DNA of 64,000 nucleotides from Gonatopus flavifemur. Its lineage: Eukaryota; Arthropoda; Insecta; Hymenoptera; Dryinidae. A program made the translations under genes and the position numbers. Positions 50,042-62,881 of this stretch are shown here, one piece after another. The notes beneath the pieces were generated by a model. It was not told the origin of the DNA, did no database searches, and saw only the letters and a program-made list of their open reading frames with translations. Where the stretch lies: contig JAFFJZ010000017.1 of the NCBI GenBank assembly GCA_018340375.1, forward strand, positions 2,780,001 through 2,844,000, written 5' to 3'. The stretch's first letter is position 1. The number at the start of each line of letters is the position of its first letter.

Positions 50042-52962
50042 GTAGTTCTTCAACTTTCGGGAGCTATAAAATGACTCAGGAGATTCCGGCGAAAATCCTG
50101 CCTGGATCACAATGATCCCCACATGTCAGAGTATGATTCCACCCAGTATCATCGTTTGTACCCTGAATCCGGATGAGATAGAGCATTTGAAGACAAAAGA
50201 GTTGTAATTTCGTAACTTTCGGGTGCTATAAAATGACTTAGGAGATTCCGGCAAAAATCCTGCCTGGATCACAATGATCCCCACATGCCAGAGTATGATT
50301 TCACCCAGTATCATCATTTGTACCCCGAATCCGGATGAGATAGAGCATTTTGAAACTCCTAATCCTGTAGTTCTTCAACTTTCGGGTGCTATAAAATGAC
50401 TTAGGAGATTCCGGCATGAATACTGCCTGGATCACAATGATCCCCACATGCCAGAGTATGATTACACCAAGTATCATCGTTTGTACCCGGAATCCGGATG
50501 GGATAGAGCATTTGAAGACAAAAGAGTTGTAATTTCGTAACTTACGGGTGCTATAAAATGACTTAGGAGATTCCGGCAAAAATCCTGCCTGGATCACAAT
50601 GATCCCCACATGCCAGAGTATGATTCCACCCAGTATCATCGTTTGTACCCTAAATCCGGATGGGATAGAGCATTTGAAGACAAAAGAATTGTAATTTCGT
50701 AACTTTCGGGTGCTATAAAATGACTTAGGAGATTCCGGCAAAAATTCTGCCTGGATCACAATGATCCCCACATGTCAGAGTATGATTCCACTCAGTATCA
50801 TCGTTTGTACCCTGAATCCGGATGAGATAGAGCATTTGAAGACAAAAGAGTTGTAATTTCGTAACTTTCGGGCGCTATAAAATGACTTAGGAGATTCCGG
50901 CGAAAATTCTGCCTGGATCACAATGATCCCCACATGCCAGAGTATGATTCCACCCAGTATCATCGTTTGTACCCTAAATCCGGATGAGATAGAGCATTTT
51001 GAAAGACAAAAGAGTCCTGTAATTTTTCAACTTTCGGGTGCTATAAAATGACTTAGGAGATTCCGGCAAAAATTCTGCCTGGATCACAATGATCCCCACA
51101 TGCCAGAGTATGATTCCACCCAGTATCATCGTTTGTACCCTAAATCCGGATGGGATAGAGCATTTGAAGACAAAAAAGTTGTAATTTCGTAACTTTCGGG
51201 CGCTATAAAATGACTTAGGAGATTCCGGCAAAAATTCTGCCTGGATCACAATGATCCCCACATGCCAGAGTATGATTCCACCCAGTATCATCGTTTGTAC
51301 CCTAAATCTGGATGAGATAGAGCATTTGAAACTCCTAATCCTGTAATTTTTCAACTTTCGGGGGCTATAAAATGACTTAGGAGATTCCGGCAAAAATTCT
51401 GCCTGGATCACAATGATCCCCACATGCCAGAGTATGATTCCACCCAGTATCATCGTTTGTACCTGCATCTGGATGAGATAGAGCATTTTGAAACTCCTAA
51501 TCCTGTAATTTCAACTTTGGGGTGCTATAAAATGACTTAGGAGATTCCGGCAAAAATTCTGCCTGGATCACAATGATCCCCACATGCCAGAGTATGATTC
51601 CACCCAGTATCATCGTTTGTACCCTAAATCCGGATGAAATAGAGCATTTGAAGACAAAACAGTTGTAATTTCGTAACTCTCGGGCGCTATAAAATGACTT
51701 AGGAGATTCCGTAAAAGTCTGCCTGGATCACAATGATCCCCACATGCCAGAGTATGATTGCACCCAGTATCATTGTTCGTACCTGATATCCGGATGAGAT
51801 AGAGCATTTTGAAACTCCTAATCCTGTAGGTTTTCAACTTTAGGGAGCTATAAAATGACTTAGGAGATTCCGGCAAAAATCCTGCCTGGATCACAATGAT
51901 CCCCACATGCCAGAGTATGATTCCACCCAGTATCATCGTTTGTACCCTAAATCCGGATGAAATAGAGCATTTGAAGACAAAACAGTTGTAATTTCGTAAC
52001 TCTCGGGCGCTATAAAATGACTTAGGAGATTCCCGTAGAAAGTCTGCCTGGATCACAATGATCCCCACATGCCAGAGTATGATTCCACCCAGTCTCATCG
52101 TTTGTACCCTGCATCTGGATGAGATAGAGCATTTGAAGACAAAACAGTTGTAATTTCGTAACTTTCGGGCGCTATAAAATGACTTAGGAGATTCCGGCGA
52201 AAATTCTGCCTGGATCACAATGATCCCCACATGCCAGAGTATGATTTCACCAGGTATCATCGTTTGTACCCTCAATCCGGATGAGATAGAGCATTTTGAA
52301 ACTCCTAATCCTGTAATTTTCCAACTTTCGGGGGCTATAAAATGACTCAGGAGATTCCGGCAGAAATTCTGCCTGGATCACAATGATCCCCACATGCCAG
52401 AGTATGATTCCACCCAGTATCATCGTTGGTACCCTAAATCCGGATGGGATAGAGCATTTTGAAACTCCTAATCCTGTAGGTTTTCAACTTTAGGGAGCTA
52501 TAAAATGACTTAGGAGATTCCGGCAAAAATCCTGCCTGGATCACAATGATCCCCACATGCCAGAGTATGATTCCACCCAGTATCATCGTTTGTACCCTAA
52601 ATCCGGATGGGATAGAGCATTTGAAGACAAAAGAGTTGTAATTTCGTAACTTTCGGGCGCTATAAAATGACTTAGGAGATTCCGGCGAAAATTCTGCCTG
52701 GATCACAATGATCCCCACATGCCAGAGTATGATTCCACCCAGTATCATAGTTTGTACCCCAAATCCGGATGGGATAGAGCATTTAAAGACAAAAGAGTTG
52801 TAATTTCGGAACTTTCGGGTGCTATAAGATGACTTAGGAGCTTCCGGCAAAAATTCTGCTCGGATCACAATGGTCCCCACATGCCAGAGTATGATTCCAC
52901 CAAGTATCATCGTTTGTACCCTAGATCCGGATGGGATAAAGCATTTTGAAACTCCTAATCCT
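50042..52962 (+). repeat. Marker intervals: 2 + 16 monomers
   Basis: Two gtagttcttcaac units lie only 325 bp apart (50042 and 50367), followed by a 2,596-bp, 16-unit interval. The middle part (about 50780-51720) is consensus-like, with a mosaic unit at 50997 and a shortened B segment at about 51505 (tttggggtgc). Confidence 0.8.
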
Positions 52963-55395
52963 GTAGTTCTTCAACTTTCGGGAGCTATAAAATGACTCAG
53001 GAGATTCCGGCGAAAATCCTGCCTGGATCACAATGATCCCCACATGTCAGAGTATGATTCCACCCAGTATCATCGTTTGTACCCTGAATCCGGATGAGAT
53101 AGAGCATTTGAAGACAAAAGAGTTGTGATTTCGTAACTTTCGGGCGCTATAAAATGACTTAGGAGATTCCGGCAAAAATCCTGCCTGGATCACAATGATC
53201 CCCACATGTCAGAGTATGATGACACTCAGTATCATCGTTTGTACCCTGAATCCAGATGAGATAGAGCATTTGAAGTCAAGAGAGTTGTAATTTCGTAACT
53301 TTCTGGCGCTATAAAATGACTTAGGAGATTCCGGCAAAAATTCTGCCTGGATCACAATGATCCCCACATGCCAGAGTATGATTGCACCCAGTATCATTGT
53401 TCGTACCCTAAATCCGATTGAGATAGAGCATTTTGAAACTCCTAATCCTGTAATTTTTCAACTTTCAGGAGCTATAAAATGACTTAGGAGATTCCGGCAG
53501 AAATCCTGATGGATGACAATGATGCCCACATGCCAGAGTATCATCCCACCCAGTATCATCGTTTGTACTCTAAATCCGGATGAGATAGAGCATTTGAAGA
53601 CAAAAGAGTTGTAATTTCGTAACTTTCGGGAGCTACAAAATGACTTAGGAGATTCCGGTGAAAATCCTGCCTGGATCACAATGATCCCCACATGACAGAG
53701 TATGATTCCACCCAGTATCATCGTTTGTACCCTGAATTCGGATGAGATAGAGCATTTGAAGACAAAAGAGTTGTAATTTCGTAACTTTCGGGCGCTATAA
53801 AATGACTTAGGAGATTCCGGCAAAAATTCTGCATGGATCACGATGATCCCCACATGTCAGAGTATGATTTCACCAATTTTCATCGTTTTTACCCCGAATG
53901 CGGATTAGATAGAGCATTTGAAGACAAAAGAGTTGTAATTTCGTAACTTCCGGGTGCTTCAAAATGACTTAGGAGATTCCGGCAAAAATCCTGCCTGGAT
54001 CACAATGATCCCTACATGCCAGAGTATGATTTCACCCAGTATCATCATTTGTACCCCGAATCCGGATGAGATAGAGCATTTTGAAACTCCTAATCCTGTA
54101 ATTTTTCAACTTTCGTGTGCTATAAAATGACTTAGGAGATTCCGGCATGAATACTGCCTGGATCACAATGATCCCCACATGCCAGAATATGATTTCACCA
54201 AGTATCATCATTTGTACCCCGAATGCGGATTAGATAGAGCATTTGAAGACAAAAGAGTTGTAATTTCGTAACTTCCGGGTGCTTCAAAATGACTTAGGAG
54301 ATTCCGGCAAAAATCCTGCCTGGATCACAATGATCCCCACATGCCAGAGTATGATTCCACCCAGTATCATCGTTTGTACCCTAAATCCGGATGGGATAGA
54401 GCATTTGAAGACAAAAGAATTGTAATTTCGTAACTTTCGGGTGCTATAAAATGACTTAGGAGATTCCGGCAAAAATTCTGCCTGGATCACAATGATCCCC
54501 ACATGTCAGAGTATGATTCCACCCGGTATCATCGTCTGTACCCTGAATCCGGATGAGATAGAGCATTTGAAGACAAAGGAGTTGTAATTTCGTAACTTTC
54601 GGGCGCTATAAAATGACTGAGGAGATTCCGGCGAAAATTCTGCCTGGATCACAATGATCCCCACATGCCATAGTATGATTTCACCCAGTATCATAGTTTG
54701 TACCCAAAATCCGGATGGGATAGAGCATTTGAAGACAAAAAAGTTGTAATTTCGGAACTTTCGGGTGCTATAAGATGACTTAGGAGCTTCCGGCAAAAAT
54801 TCTGCTCGGATCACAATGGTCCCCACATGCCAGAGTATGATTCCACCCAGTATCATCGTTTGTACCCTAAATCCGGATGAAATAGAGCATTTGAAGACAA
54901 AACAGTTGTAATTTCGTAACTCTCGGGCGCTATAAAATGACTTAGGAGATTCCCGTAAAAAGTCTGCCTGGATCACAATGATCCCCACATGCCAGAGTAT
55001 GATTGCACCCAGTATCATTGTTCGTACCTGATATCCGGATGAGATAGAGCATTTTGAAACTCCTAATCCTGTAGGTTTTCAACTTTCGGGCTCTATAAAA
55101 TGACTTAGGAGATTCCGGCGAAAATTCTGCCTGGATCACAATGATCCCCACATGCCAGAGTATGATTCCACCCAGTATCATAGTTTGTACCCCAAATCCG
55201 GATGGGATAGAGCATTTAAAGACAAAAGAGTTGTAATTTCGGAACTTTCGGGTGCTATAAGATGACTTAGGAGCTTCCGGCAAAAATTCTGCTCGGATCA
55301 CAATGGTCCCCACATGCCAGAGTATGATTCCACCAAGTATCATCGTTTGTACCCTAGATCCGGATGGGATAAAGCATTTCGAAACTCCTAATCCT
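52963..55395 (+). repeat. Marker interval: 15 monomers (2,433 bp)
   Basis: From about 53162 this follows 6450-8640 at an offset of about 46,712 bp, unit by unit, including agtatgatgacactcag and caccaattttcatcg monomers. It ends with the gggctctataaaatg variant at about 55090, which marks the later cassettes at 57.7, 60.3 and 62.6 kb. Confidence 0.85.
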
Positions 55396-57990
55396 GTAGT
55401 TCTTCAACTTTCGGGCGCTATAAAATGACTTAGGAGATTCCGGCGAAAATTCTGCCTGGATCACAATGATCCCCACATGCCAGAGTATGATTCCACCCAG
55501 TATCATAGTTTGTACCCCAAATCCGGATGGGATAGAGCATTTGAAGACAGAAGAGTTGTAATTTCGTAACTTTCGGGCCCTATAAAATGACTTAGGAGAT
55601 TCCGGCAAAAATTCTGCCTGGATCACAATGATCCCCACATGCCAGAGTATGATTTCACCAAGTATCATCGTTTGTACCCTAAATCCGGATGAGATATAGC
55701 ATTTTGAAGACTCAAAAGAGTTGTAATTTCGTAACTTTCAGGAGCTATAAAATGACTTAGGAGATTCCGGCAGAAATCCTGATGGATCACAATGATCCCC
55801 ACATGCCAGAGTATCATTTCACCCAGTATCATCATTTCTACCCTAAATCCGGATGAGATAGAGCATTTGAAGACTCCTAATCCTGTAATTTTTCAACTTT
55901 CGGGCGCTATAAAATGACTTAGGAGATTCCGGCATGAATTCTGCCTGGATCACAATGATCCCCACATGCCAGAGTATGATTGCACCCAGTATCATTGTTC
56001 TGACCCTAAATCCGATTGTGATAGAGCATTTTGAAACTCCTAATCCTGTAATTCTTCAACTTTCAGGAGCTATAAAATGACTTAGGAGATTCCGGCAGAA
56101 ATCCTGATGGATGACAATGATGCCCACATGCCAGAGTATCATTCCACCCAGTATCATCGTTTGTACTCTAAATCCGGATGAGATAGAGCATTTGAAGACA
56201 AAAGAGTTGTAATTTCGTAACTTTCGGGAGCTATAAAATGACTTAGGAGATTCCGGCAAAATCCTGCCTGGATCACAATGATCCCCACATGACAGAGTAT
56301 GATTCCACCCAGTATCATCGTTCGTACCCTGAATTCGGATGAGATAGAGCATTTGAAGACAAAAGAGTTGTAATTTCGTAACTTTCGGGCGCTATAAAAT
56401 GACTTAGGAGATTCCGGCAAAATTCTGCATGGATCACAATGATCCCCACATGCCAGAGTATGATTTCACCCAGTTTCATCGTTTTTACCCCGAATCCGGA
56501 TGAGATAGAGCATTTGAAGACAAAAGAGTTGTAATTTCGTAACTTTCGGGCGCTATAAAATGACTTAGGAGATTCCGGCAAAAATCCTGCCTGGATCACA
56601 ATGATCCCTACATGCCAGAGTATGATTTCACCCAGTATCATCATTTGTACCCCGAATCCGGATGAGATAGAGCATTTTGAAACTCCTAATCCTGTAATTT
56701 TTCAACTTTCGGGTGCTATAAAATGACTTAGGAGATTCCGGCAAAAATCCTGCCTGGATCACAATGATCCCCACATGCCAGAGTATGATTCCACCCGGTA
56801 TCATCGTCTGTACCCTGAATCCGGATGAGATAGAGCATTTGAAGACAAAGGAGTTGTAATTTCGTAACTTTCGGGCGCTATAAAATGACTTAGGAGATTC
56901 CGGCGAAAATTCTGCCTGTATCACAATGATCCCCACATGCCATAGTATGATTTCACCCAGTACCATGGTTTGTACCCAAAATCCGGATGACATAGAGCAT
57001 TTGAAGACTCCTAATTGTAATTTCGTAACTTTCGGGCGCTATAAAATGACTTAGGAGATTCCGGCGAAAATTCTGCCTGTATCACAATGATCCCCACATG
57101 CCATAGTATGATTTCACCCAGTACCATGGTTTGTACCCAAAATCCGGATGGGATAGAGCATTTGAAGACAAAAAAGTTGTAATTTCGTAACTTTCGGGTG
57201 CTATAAAATGGCTTAGGAGATTCCGGCAAAAATCCTGCCTGGATCACAATGATCCCCACATGCCAGGGTATGATTCCACCCAGTATCATCATTTGTACCC
57301 TAAATCTGGATGAGATAGAGCATTTGAAGACAAAAAAGTTGTAATTTCGGAACTTTCGGGTGCTATAAGATGACTTAGGAGCTTCCGGCAAAAATTCTGC
57401 TCGGATCACAATGGTCCCCACATGCCAGAGTATGATTCCACCCAGTATCATCGTTTGTACCCTAAATCCGGATGAAATAGAGCATTTGAAGACAAAACAG
57501 TTGTAATTTCGTAACTCTCGGGCGCTATAAAATGACTTAGGAGATTCCCGTAAAAAGTCTGCCTGGATCACAATGATCCCCACATGCCAGAGTATGATTG
57601 CACCCAGTATCATTGTTCGTACCTGATATCCGGATGAGATAGAGCATTTTGAAACTCCTAATCCTGTAGGTTTTCAACTTTCGGGCTCTATAAAATGACT
57701 TAGGAGATTCCGGCGAAAATTCTGCCTGGATCACAATGATCCCCACATGCCAGAGTATGATTCCACCCAGTATCATAGTTTGTACCCCAAATCCGGATGG
57801 GATAGAGCATTTAAAGACAAAAGAGTTGTAATTTCGGAACTTTCGGGTGCTATAAGATGACTTAGGAGCTTCCGGCAAAAATTCTGCTCGGATCACAATG
57901 GTCCCCACATGCCAGAGTATGATTCCACCAAGTATCATCGTTTGTACCCTAGATCCGGATGGGATAAAGCATTTCGAAACTCCTAATCCT
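55396..57990 (+). repeat. Higher-order cassette, 16 monomers (2,595 bp)
   Basis: First of the terminal series. The right end (57537-57990) repeats 54942-55395 at 2,595 bp with gggctctataaaatg and catttcgaaac. The left and middle parts are rich in mosaic or softened units (55701, 55868, 57003), unlike the sharper copies to the right. Confidence 0.82.
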
Positions 57991-60588
57991 GTAGTTCTTC
58001 AACTTTCGGGAGCTATAAAATGACTCAGGAGATTCCGGCGAAAATCCTGCCTGGATCACAATGATATCCACATGTCAGAGTATGATTCCACCCAGTATCA
58101 TCGTTTGTACCCTGAATCCGGATGAGATAGAGCATTTTGAAACTCCTAATCCTGTAATTTTTCAACTTTCGGGTGCTATAAAATGACTTAGGAGATTCCG
58201 GCATGAATACTGCCTGGATCACAATGATCCCCACATGCCAGAGTATGATTTCACCAAGTATCATCGTTTGTACCCCGAATGCGGATTAGATAGAGCATTT
58301 GAAGACAAAAGAGTTGTAATTTCGTAACTTCCGGGTGCTTCAAAATGACTTAGGAGATTCCGGCAAAAATCCTGCCTGGATCACAATGATCCCTACATGC
58401 CAGAGTATGATTTCACCCAGTATCATCATTTGTACCCCGAATCCGGATGAGATAGAGCATTTTGAAACTCCTAATCCTGTAATTTTTCAACTTTCGGGTG
58501 CTATAAAATGACTTAGGAGATTCCGGCATGAATACTGCCTGGATCACAATGATCCCCACATGCCAGAGTATGATTTCACCAAGTATCATCGTTTGTACCC
58601 TAGATCCGGATGGGATAAAGCATTTTGAAACTCCTAATCCTGTAGTTCTTCAACTTTCGGGAGCTATAAAATGACTCAGGAGATTCCGGCGAAAATCCTG
58701 CCTGGATCACAATGATCCCCACATGTCAGAGTATGATTCCACCCAGTATCATCGTTTGTACCCTGAATCCGGATGAGATAGAGCATTTGAAGACAGAAGA
58801 GTTGTAATTTCGTAACTTTCGGGCCCTATAAAATGACTTAGGAGATTCCGGCAAAAATTCTGCCTGGATCACAATGATCCCCACATGCCAGAGTATGATT
58901 TCACCAAGTATCATCGTTCTTACCCTAAATCCGGTTGAGATATAGGATTTTGAAACTCCTAATCCTGTAATTTTTCAACTTTCAGGAGCTATAAAATGAC
59001 TTAGGAGATTCCGGCAGAAATCCTGATGGATCACAATGATGCCCACATGCCAGAGTATCATTCCACCCAGTATCATCGTTTCTACCCTAAATCCGGATGA
59101 GATAGAGCATTTGAAGACAAAAGAGTTGTGATTTCGTAACTTTCGGGCGCTATAAAATGACTTAGGAGATTCCGGCAAAAATCCTGCCTGGATCACAATG
59201 ATCCCCACATGCCAGGGTATGATTCCACCCAGTATCATCATTTGTACCCTAAATCTGGATGAGATAGAGCATTTTGAAACTCCTAATCCTGTAATTTTTC
59301 AACTTTCGGGAGCTAAAAAATGACTTAGGAAATTCCGGCAAAAATCCTGCCTGGATCACAATGATCCCCACATGTCAGAGTATGATGACACTCAGTATCA
59401 TCGTTTGTACCCTGAATCCAGATGAGATAGAGCATTTGAAGTCAAAAGAGTTGTAATTTCGTAACTTTCTGGCGCTATAAAATGACTTAGGAGATTCCGG
59501 CAAAAATTCTGCCTGGATCACAATGATCCCCACATGCCAGAGTATGATTGCACCCAGTATCATTGTTCGTACCCTAAATCCGATTGAGATAGAGCATTTT
59601 GAAACTCCTAATCCTGTAATTTTTCAACTTTCAGGAGCTATAAAATGACTTAGGAGATTCCGGCAGAAATCCTGATGGATGACAATGATGCCCACATGCC
59701 AGAGTATCATCCCACCCAGTATCATCGTTTGTACTCTAAATCCGGATGAGATAGAGCATTTGAAGACAAAAGAGTTGTAATTTCGTAACTTTCGGGAGCT
59801 ACAAAATGACTTAGGAGATTCCGGTGAAAATCCTGCCTGGATCACAATGATCCCCACATGACAGAGTATGATTCCACCCAGTATCATCGTTTGTACCCTG
59901 AATTCGGATGAGATAGAGCATTTGAAGACAAAAGAGTTGTAATTTCGTAACTTTCGGGCGCTATAAAATGACTTAGGAGATTCCGGCAAAAATTCTGCAT
60001 GGATCACGATGATCCCCACATGTCAGAGTATGATTTCACCAATTTTCATCGTTTTTACCCCGAATGCGGATTAGATAGAGCATTTGAAGACAAAAGAGTT
60101 GTAATTTCGTAACTTCCGGGTGCTATAAGATGACTTAGGAGCTTCCGGCAAAAATTCTGCTCGGATCACAATGATCCCCACATGCCAGAGTATGATTGCA
60201 CCCAGTATCATTGTTCGTACCTGATATCCGGATGAGATAGAGCATTTTGAAACTCCTAATCCTGTAGGTTTTCAACTTTCGGGCTCTATAAAATGACTTA
60301 GGAGATTCCGGCGAAAATTCTGCCTGGATCACAATGATCCCCACATGCCAGAGTATGATTCCACCCAGTATCATAGTTTGTACCCCAAATCCGGATGGGA
60401 TAGAGCATTTAAAGACAAAAGAGTTGTAATTTCGGAACTTTCGGGTGCTATAAGATGACTTAGGAGCTTCCGGCAAAAATTCTGCTCGGATCACAATGGT
60501 CCCCACATGCCAGAGTATGATTCCACCAAGTATCATCGTTTGTACCCTAGATCTGGATGGGATAAAGCATTTCGAAACTCCTAATCCT
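57991..60588 (+). repeat. Higher-order cassette, 16 monomers (2,598 bp)
   Basis: Contains an internal extra marker unit at 58642, a gacagaagag/gggccc unit (about 58790-58830), and 59.16-60.12 kb, which copies 6.28-7.24 kb (shared ggagctaaaaaatgac at 6430 and 59308). It ends with the gctcgg unit and the marker at 60589. Confidence 0.82.
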
Positions 60589-61196
60589 GTAGTTCTTCAA
60601 CTTTCGGGAGCTATAAAATGACTCAGGAGATTCCGGCGAAAATCCTGCCTGGATCACAATGATATCCACATGTCAGAGTATGATTCCACCCAGTATCATC
60701 GTTTGTACCCTGAATCCGGATGAGATAGAGCATTTTGAAACTCCTAATCCTGTAATTTTTCAACTTTCGGGTGCTATAAAATGACTTAGGAGATTCCGGC
60801 ATGAATACTGCCTGGATCACAATGATCCCCACATGCCAGAGTATGATTTCACCAAGTATCATCGTTTGTACCCCGAATGCGGATTAGATAGAGCATTTGA
60901 AGACAAAAGAGTTGTAATTTCGTAACTTCCGGGTGCTTCAAAATGACTTAGGAGATTCCGGCAAAAATCCTGCCTGGATCACAATGATCCCTACATGCCA
61001 GAGTATGATTTCACCCAGTATCATCATTTGTACCCCGAATCCGGATGAGATAGAGCATTTTGAAACTCCTAATCCTGTAATTTTTCAACTTTCGGGTGCT
61101 ATAAAATGACTTAGGAGATTCCGGCATGAATACTGCCTGGATCACAATGATCCCCACATGCCAGAGTATGATTTCACCAAGTATCATCGTTTGTAC
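59731..61196 (+). repeat. Block copied at 62024-63489
   Basis: About nine monomers at an offset of 2,293 bp with almost no differences seen by eye. Private shared variants include tagatctggatggg with catttcgaaac, gggctctataaaatg and gtactctaaatcc. This is among the most similar pairs in the window, suggesting a recent event. Confidence 0.85.
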
Positions 61197-62881
61197 CCTA
61201 GATCCGGATGGGATAGAGCATTTGAAGACTCCTAAGAGTTGTAATTTCTTAACTTCCGGGTGCTTCAAAATGACTTAGGAGATTCCGGCAAAAATCCTGC
61301 CTGGATCACAATGATCCCCACATGCCAGAGTATGATTCCACCCAGTATCATCGTTTGTACCCTAAATCCGGATGGGATAGAGCATTTGAAGACAAAAGAG
61401 TTGTAATTTCGGAACTTTCGGGTGCTATAAGATGACTTAGGAGATTCCGGCAAAAATTCTGCCTGGATCACAATGGTCCCCACATGCCAGAGTATGATTC
61501 ATGCCAGAGTATGATTCCACCCAGTATCATCGTTTGTACCCTAAATCCGGATGAAATAGAGCATTTTAAGACAAAACAGTTGTAATTTCGTAACTCTCGG
61601 CTGCTATAAAATGACTGAGGAGATTCCGGCATAAATTCTGCCTGGATCACAATGATCCCCACATGCCAGAGTATGATTGCACCAGGTATCATCGTTTGTA
61701 CCCTCAATCCGGATGAGATAGAGCATTGTGAAACTCCTAATCCTGTAATTTTCCAATTTTCGGGCGCTATAAAATGACTTAGGAGATTCCGGCAAAAATC
61801 CTGCCTGGATCACAATGATCCCCACATGCCAGAGTATGATTCCACCCAGTCTCATCGTTTGTACCCTGCATCTGGATGAGATAGAGCATTTTGAAACTCC
61901 TAATCCTGTAATTTTTCAACTTTCGGGTGCTATAAAATGACTTAGGAGATTCCGGCAAAAATTCTGCCTGGATCACAATGAACCTCACATGCCAGAGTAT
62001 GATTTCACCAGGTATCATCGTTTGTACTCTAAATCCGGATGAGATAGAGCATTTGAAGACAAAAGAGTTGTAATTTCGTAACTTTCGGGAGCTACAAAAT
62101 GACTTAGGAGATTCCGGTGAAAATCCTGCCTGGATCACAATGATCCCCACATGACAGAGTATGATTCCACCCAGTATCATCGTTTGTACCCTGAATTCGG
62201 ATGAGATAGAGCATTTGAAGACAAAAGAGTTGTAATTTCGTAACTTTCGGGCGCTATAAAATGACTTAGGAGATTCCGGCAAAAATTCTGCATGGATCAC
62301 GATGATCCCCACATGTCAGAGTATGATTTCACCAATTTTCATCGTTTTTACCCCGAATGCGGATTAGATAGAGCATTTGAAGACAAAAGAGTTGTAATTT
62401 CGTAACTTCCGGGTGCTATAAGATGACTTAGGAGCTTCCGGCAAAAATTCTGCTCGGATCACAATGATCCCCACATGCCAGAGTATGATTGCACCCAGTA
62501 TCATTGTTCGTACCTGATATCCGGATGAGATAGAGCATTTTGAAACTCCTAATCCTGTAGGTTTTCAACTTTCGGGCTCTATAAAATGACTTAGGAGATT
62601 CCGGCGAAAATTCTGCCTGGATCACAATGATCCCCACATGCCAGAGTATGATTCCACCCAGTATCATAGTTTGTACCCCAAATCCGGATGGGATAGAGCA
62701 TTTAAAGACAAAAGAGTTGTAATTTCGGAACTTTCGGGTGCTATAAGATGACTTAGGAGCTTCCGGCAAAAATTCTGCTCGGATCACAATGGTCCCCACA
62801 TGCCAGAGTATGATTCCACCAAGTATCATCGTTTGTACCCTAGATCTGGATGGGATAAAGCATTTCGAAACTCCTAATCCT
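60589..62881 (+). repeat. Higher-order cassette, 14 monomers plus 17-bp duplication (2,293 bp)
   Basis: The left part (to about 61196) and the end (from 62024) belong to a duplicated block. The middle has a mosaic unit at 61224 and a 17-bp tandem duplication at 61484-61517. Fourteen units give about 2,272 bp, and the duplication accounts for most of the excess. Confidence 0.84.
61484..61517 (+). repeat. 17-bp exact tandem duplication inside a monomer
   Basis: atgccagagtatgattc occurs twice in direct succession (61484-61500 and 61501-61517), adding 17 bp to this unit. I saw no other copy of this duplication. Confidence 0.88.
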
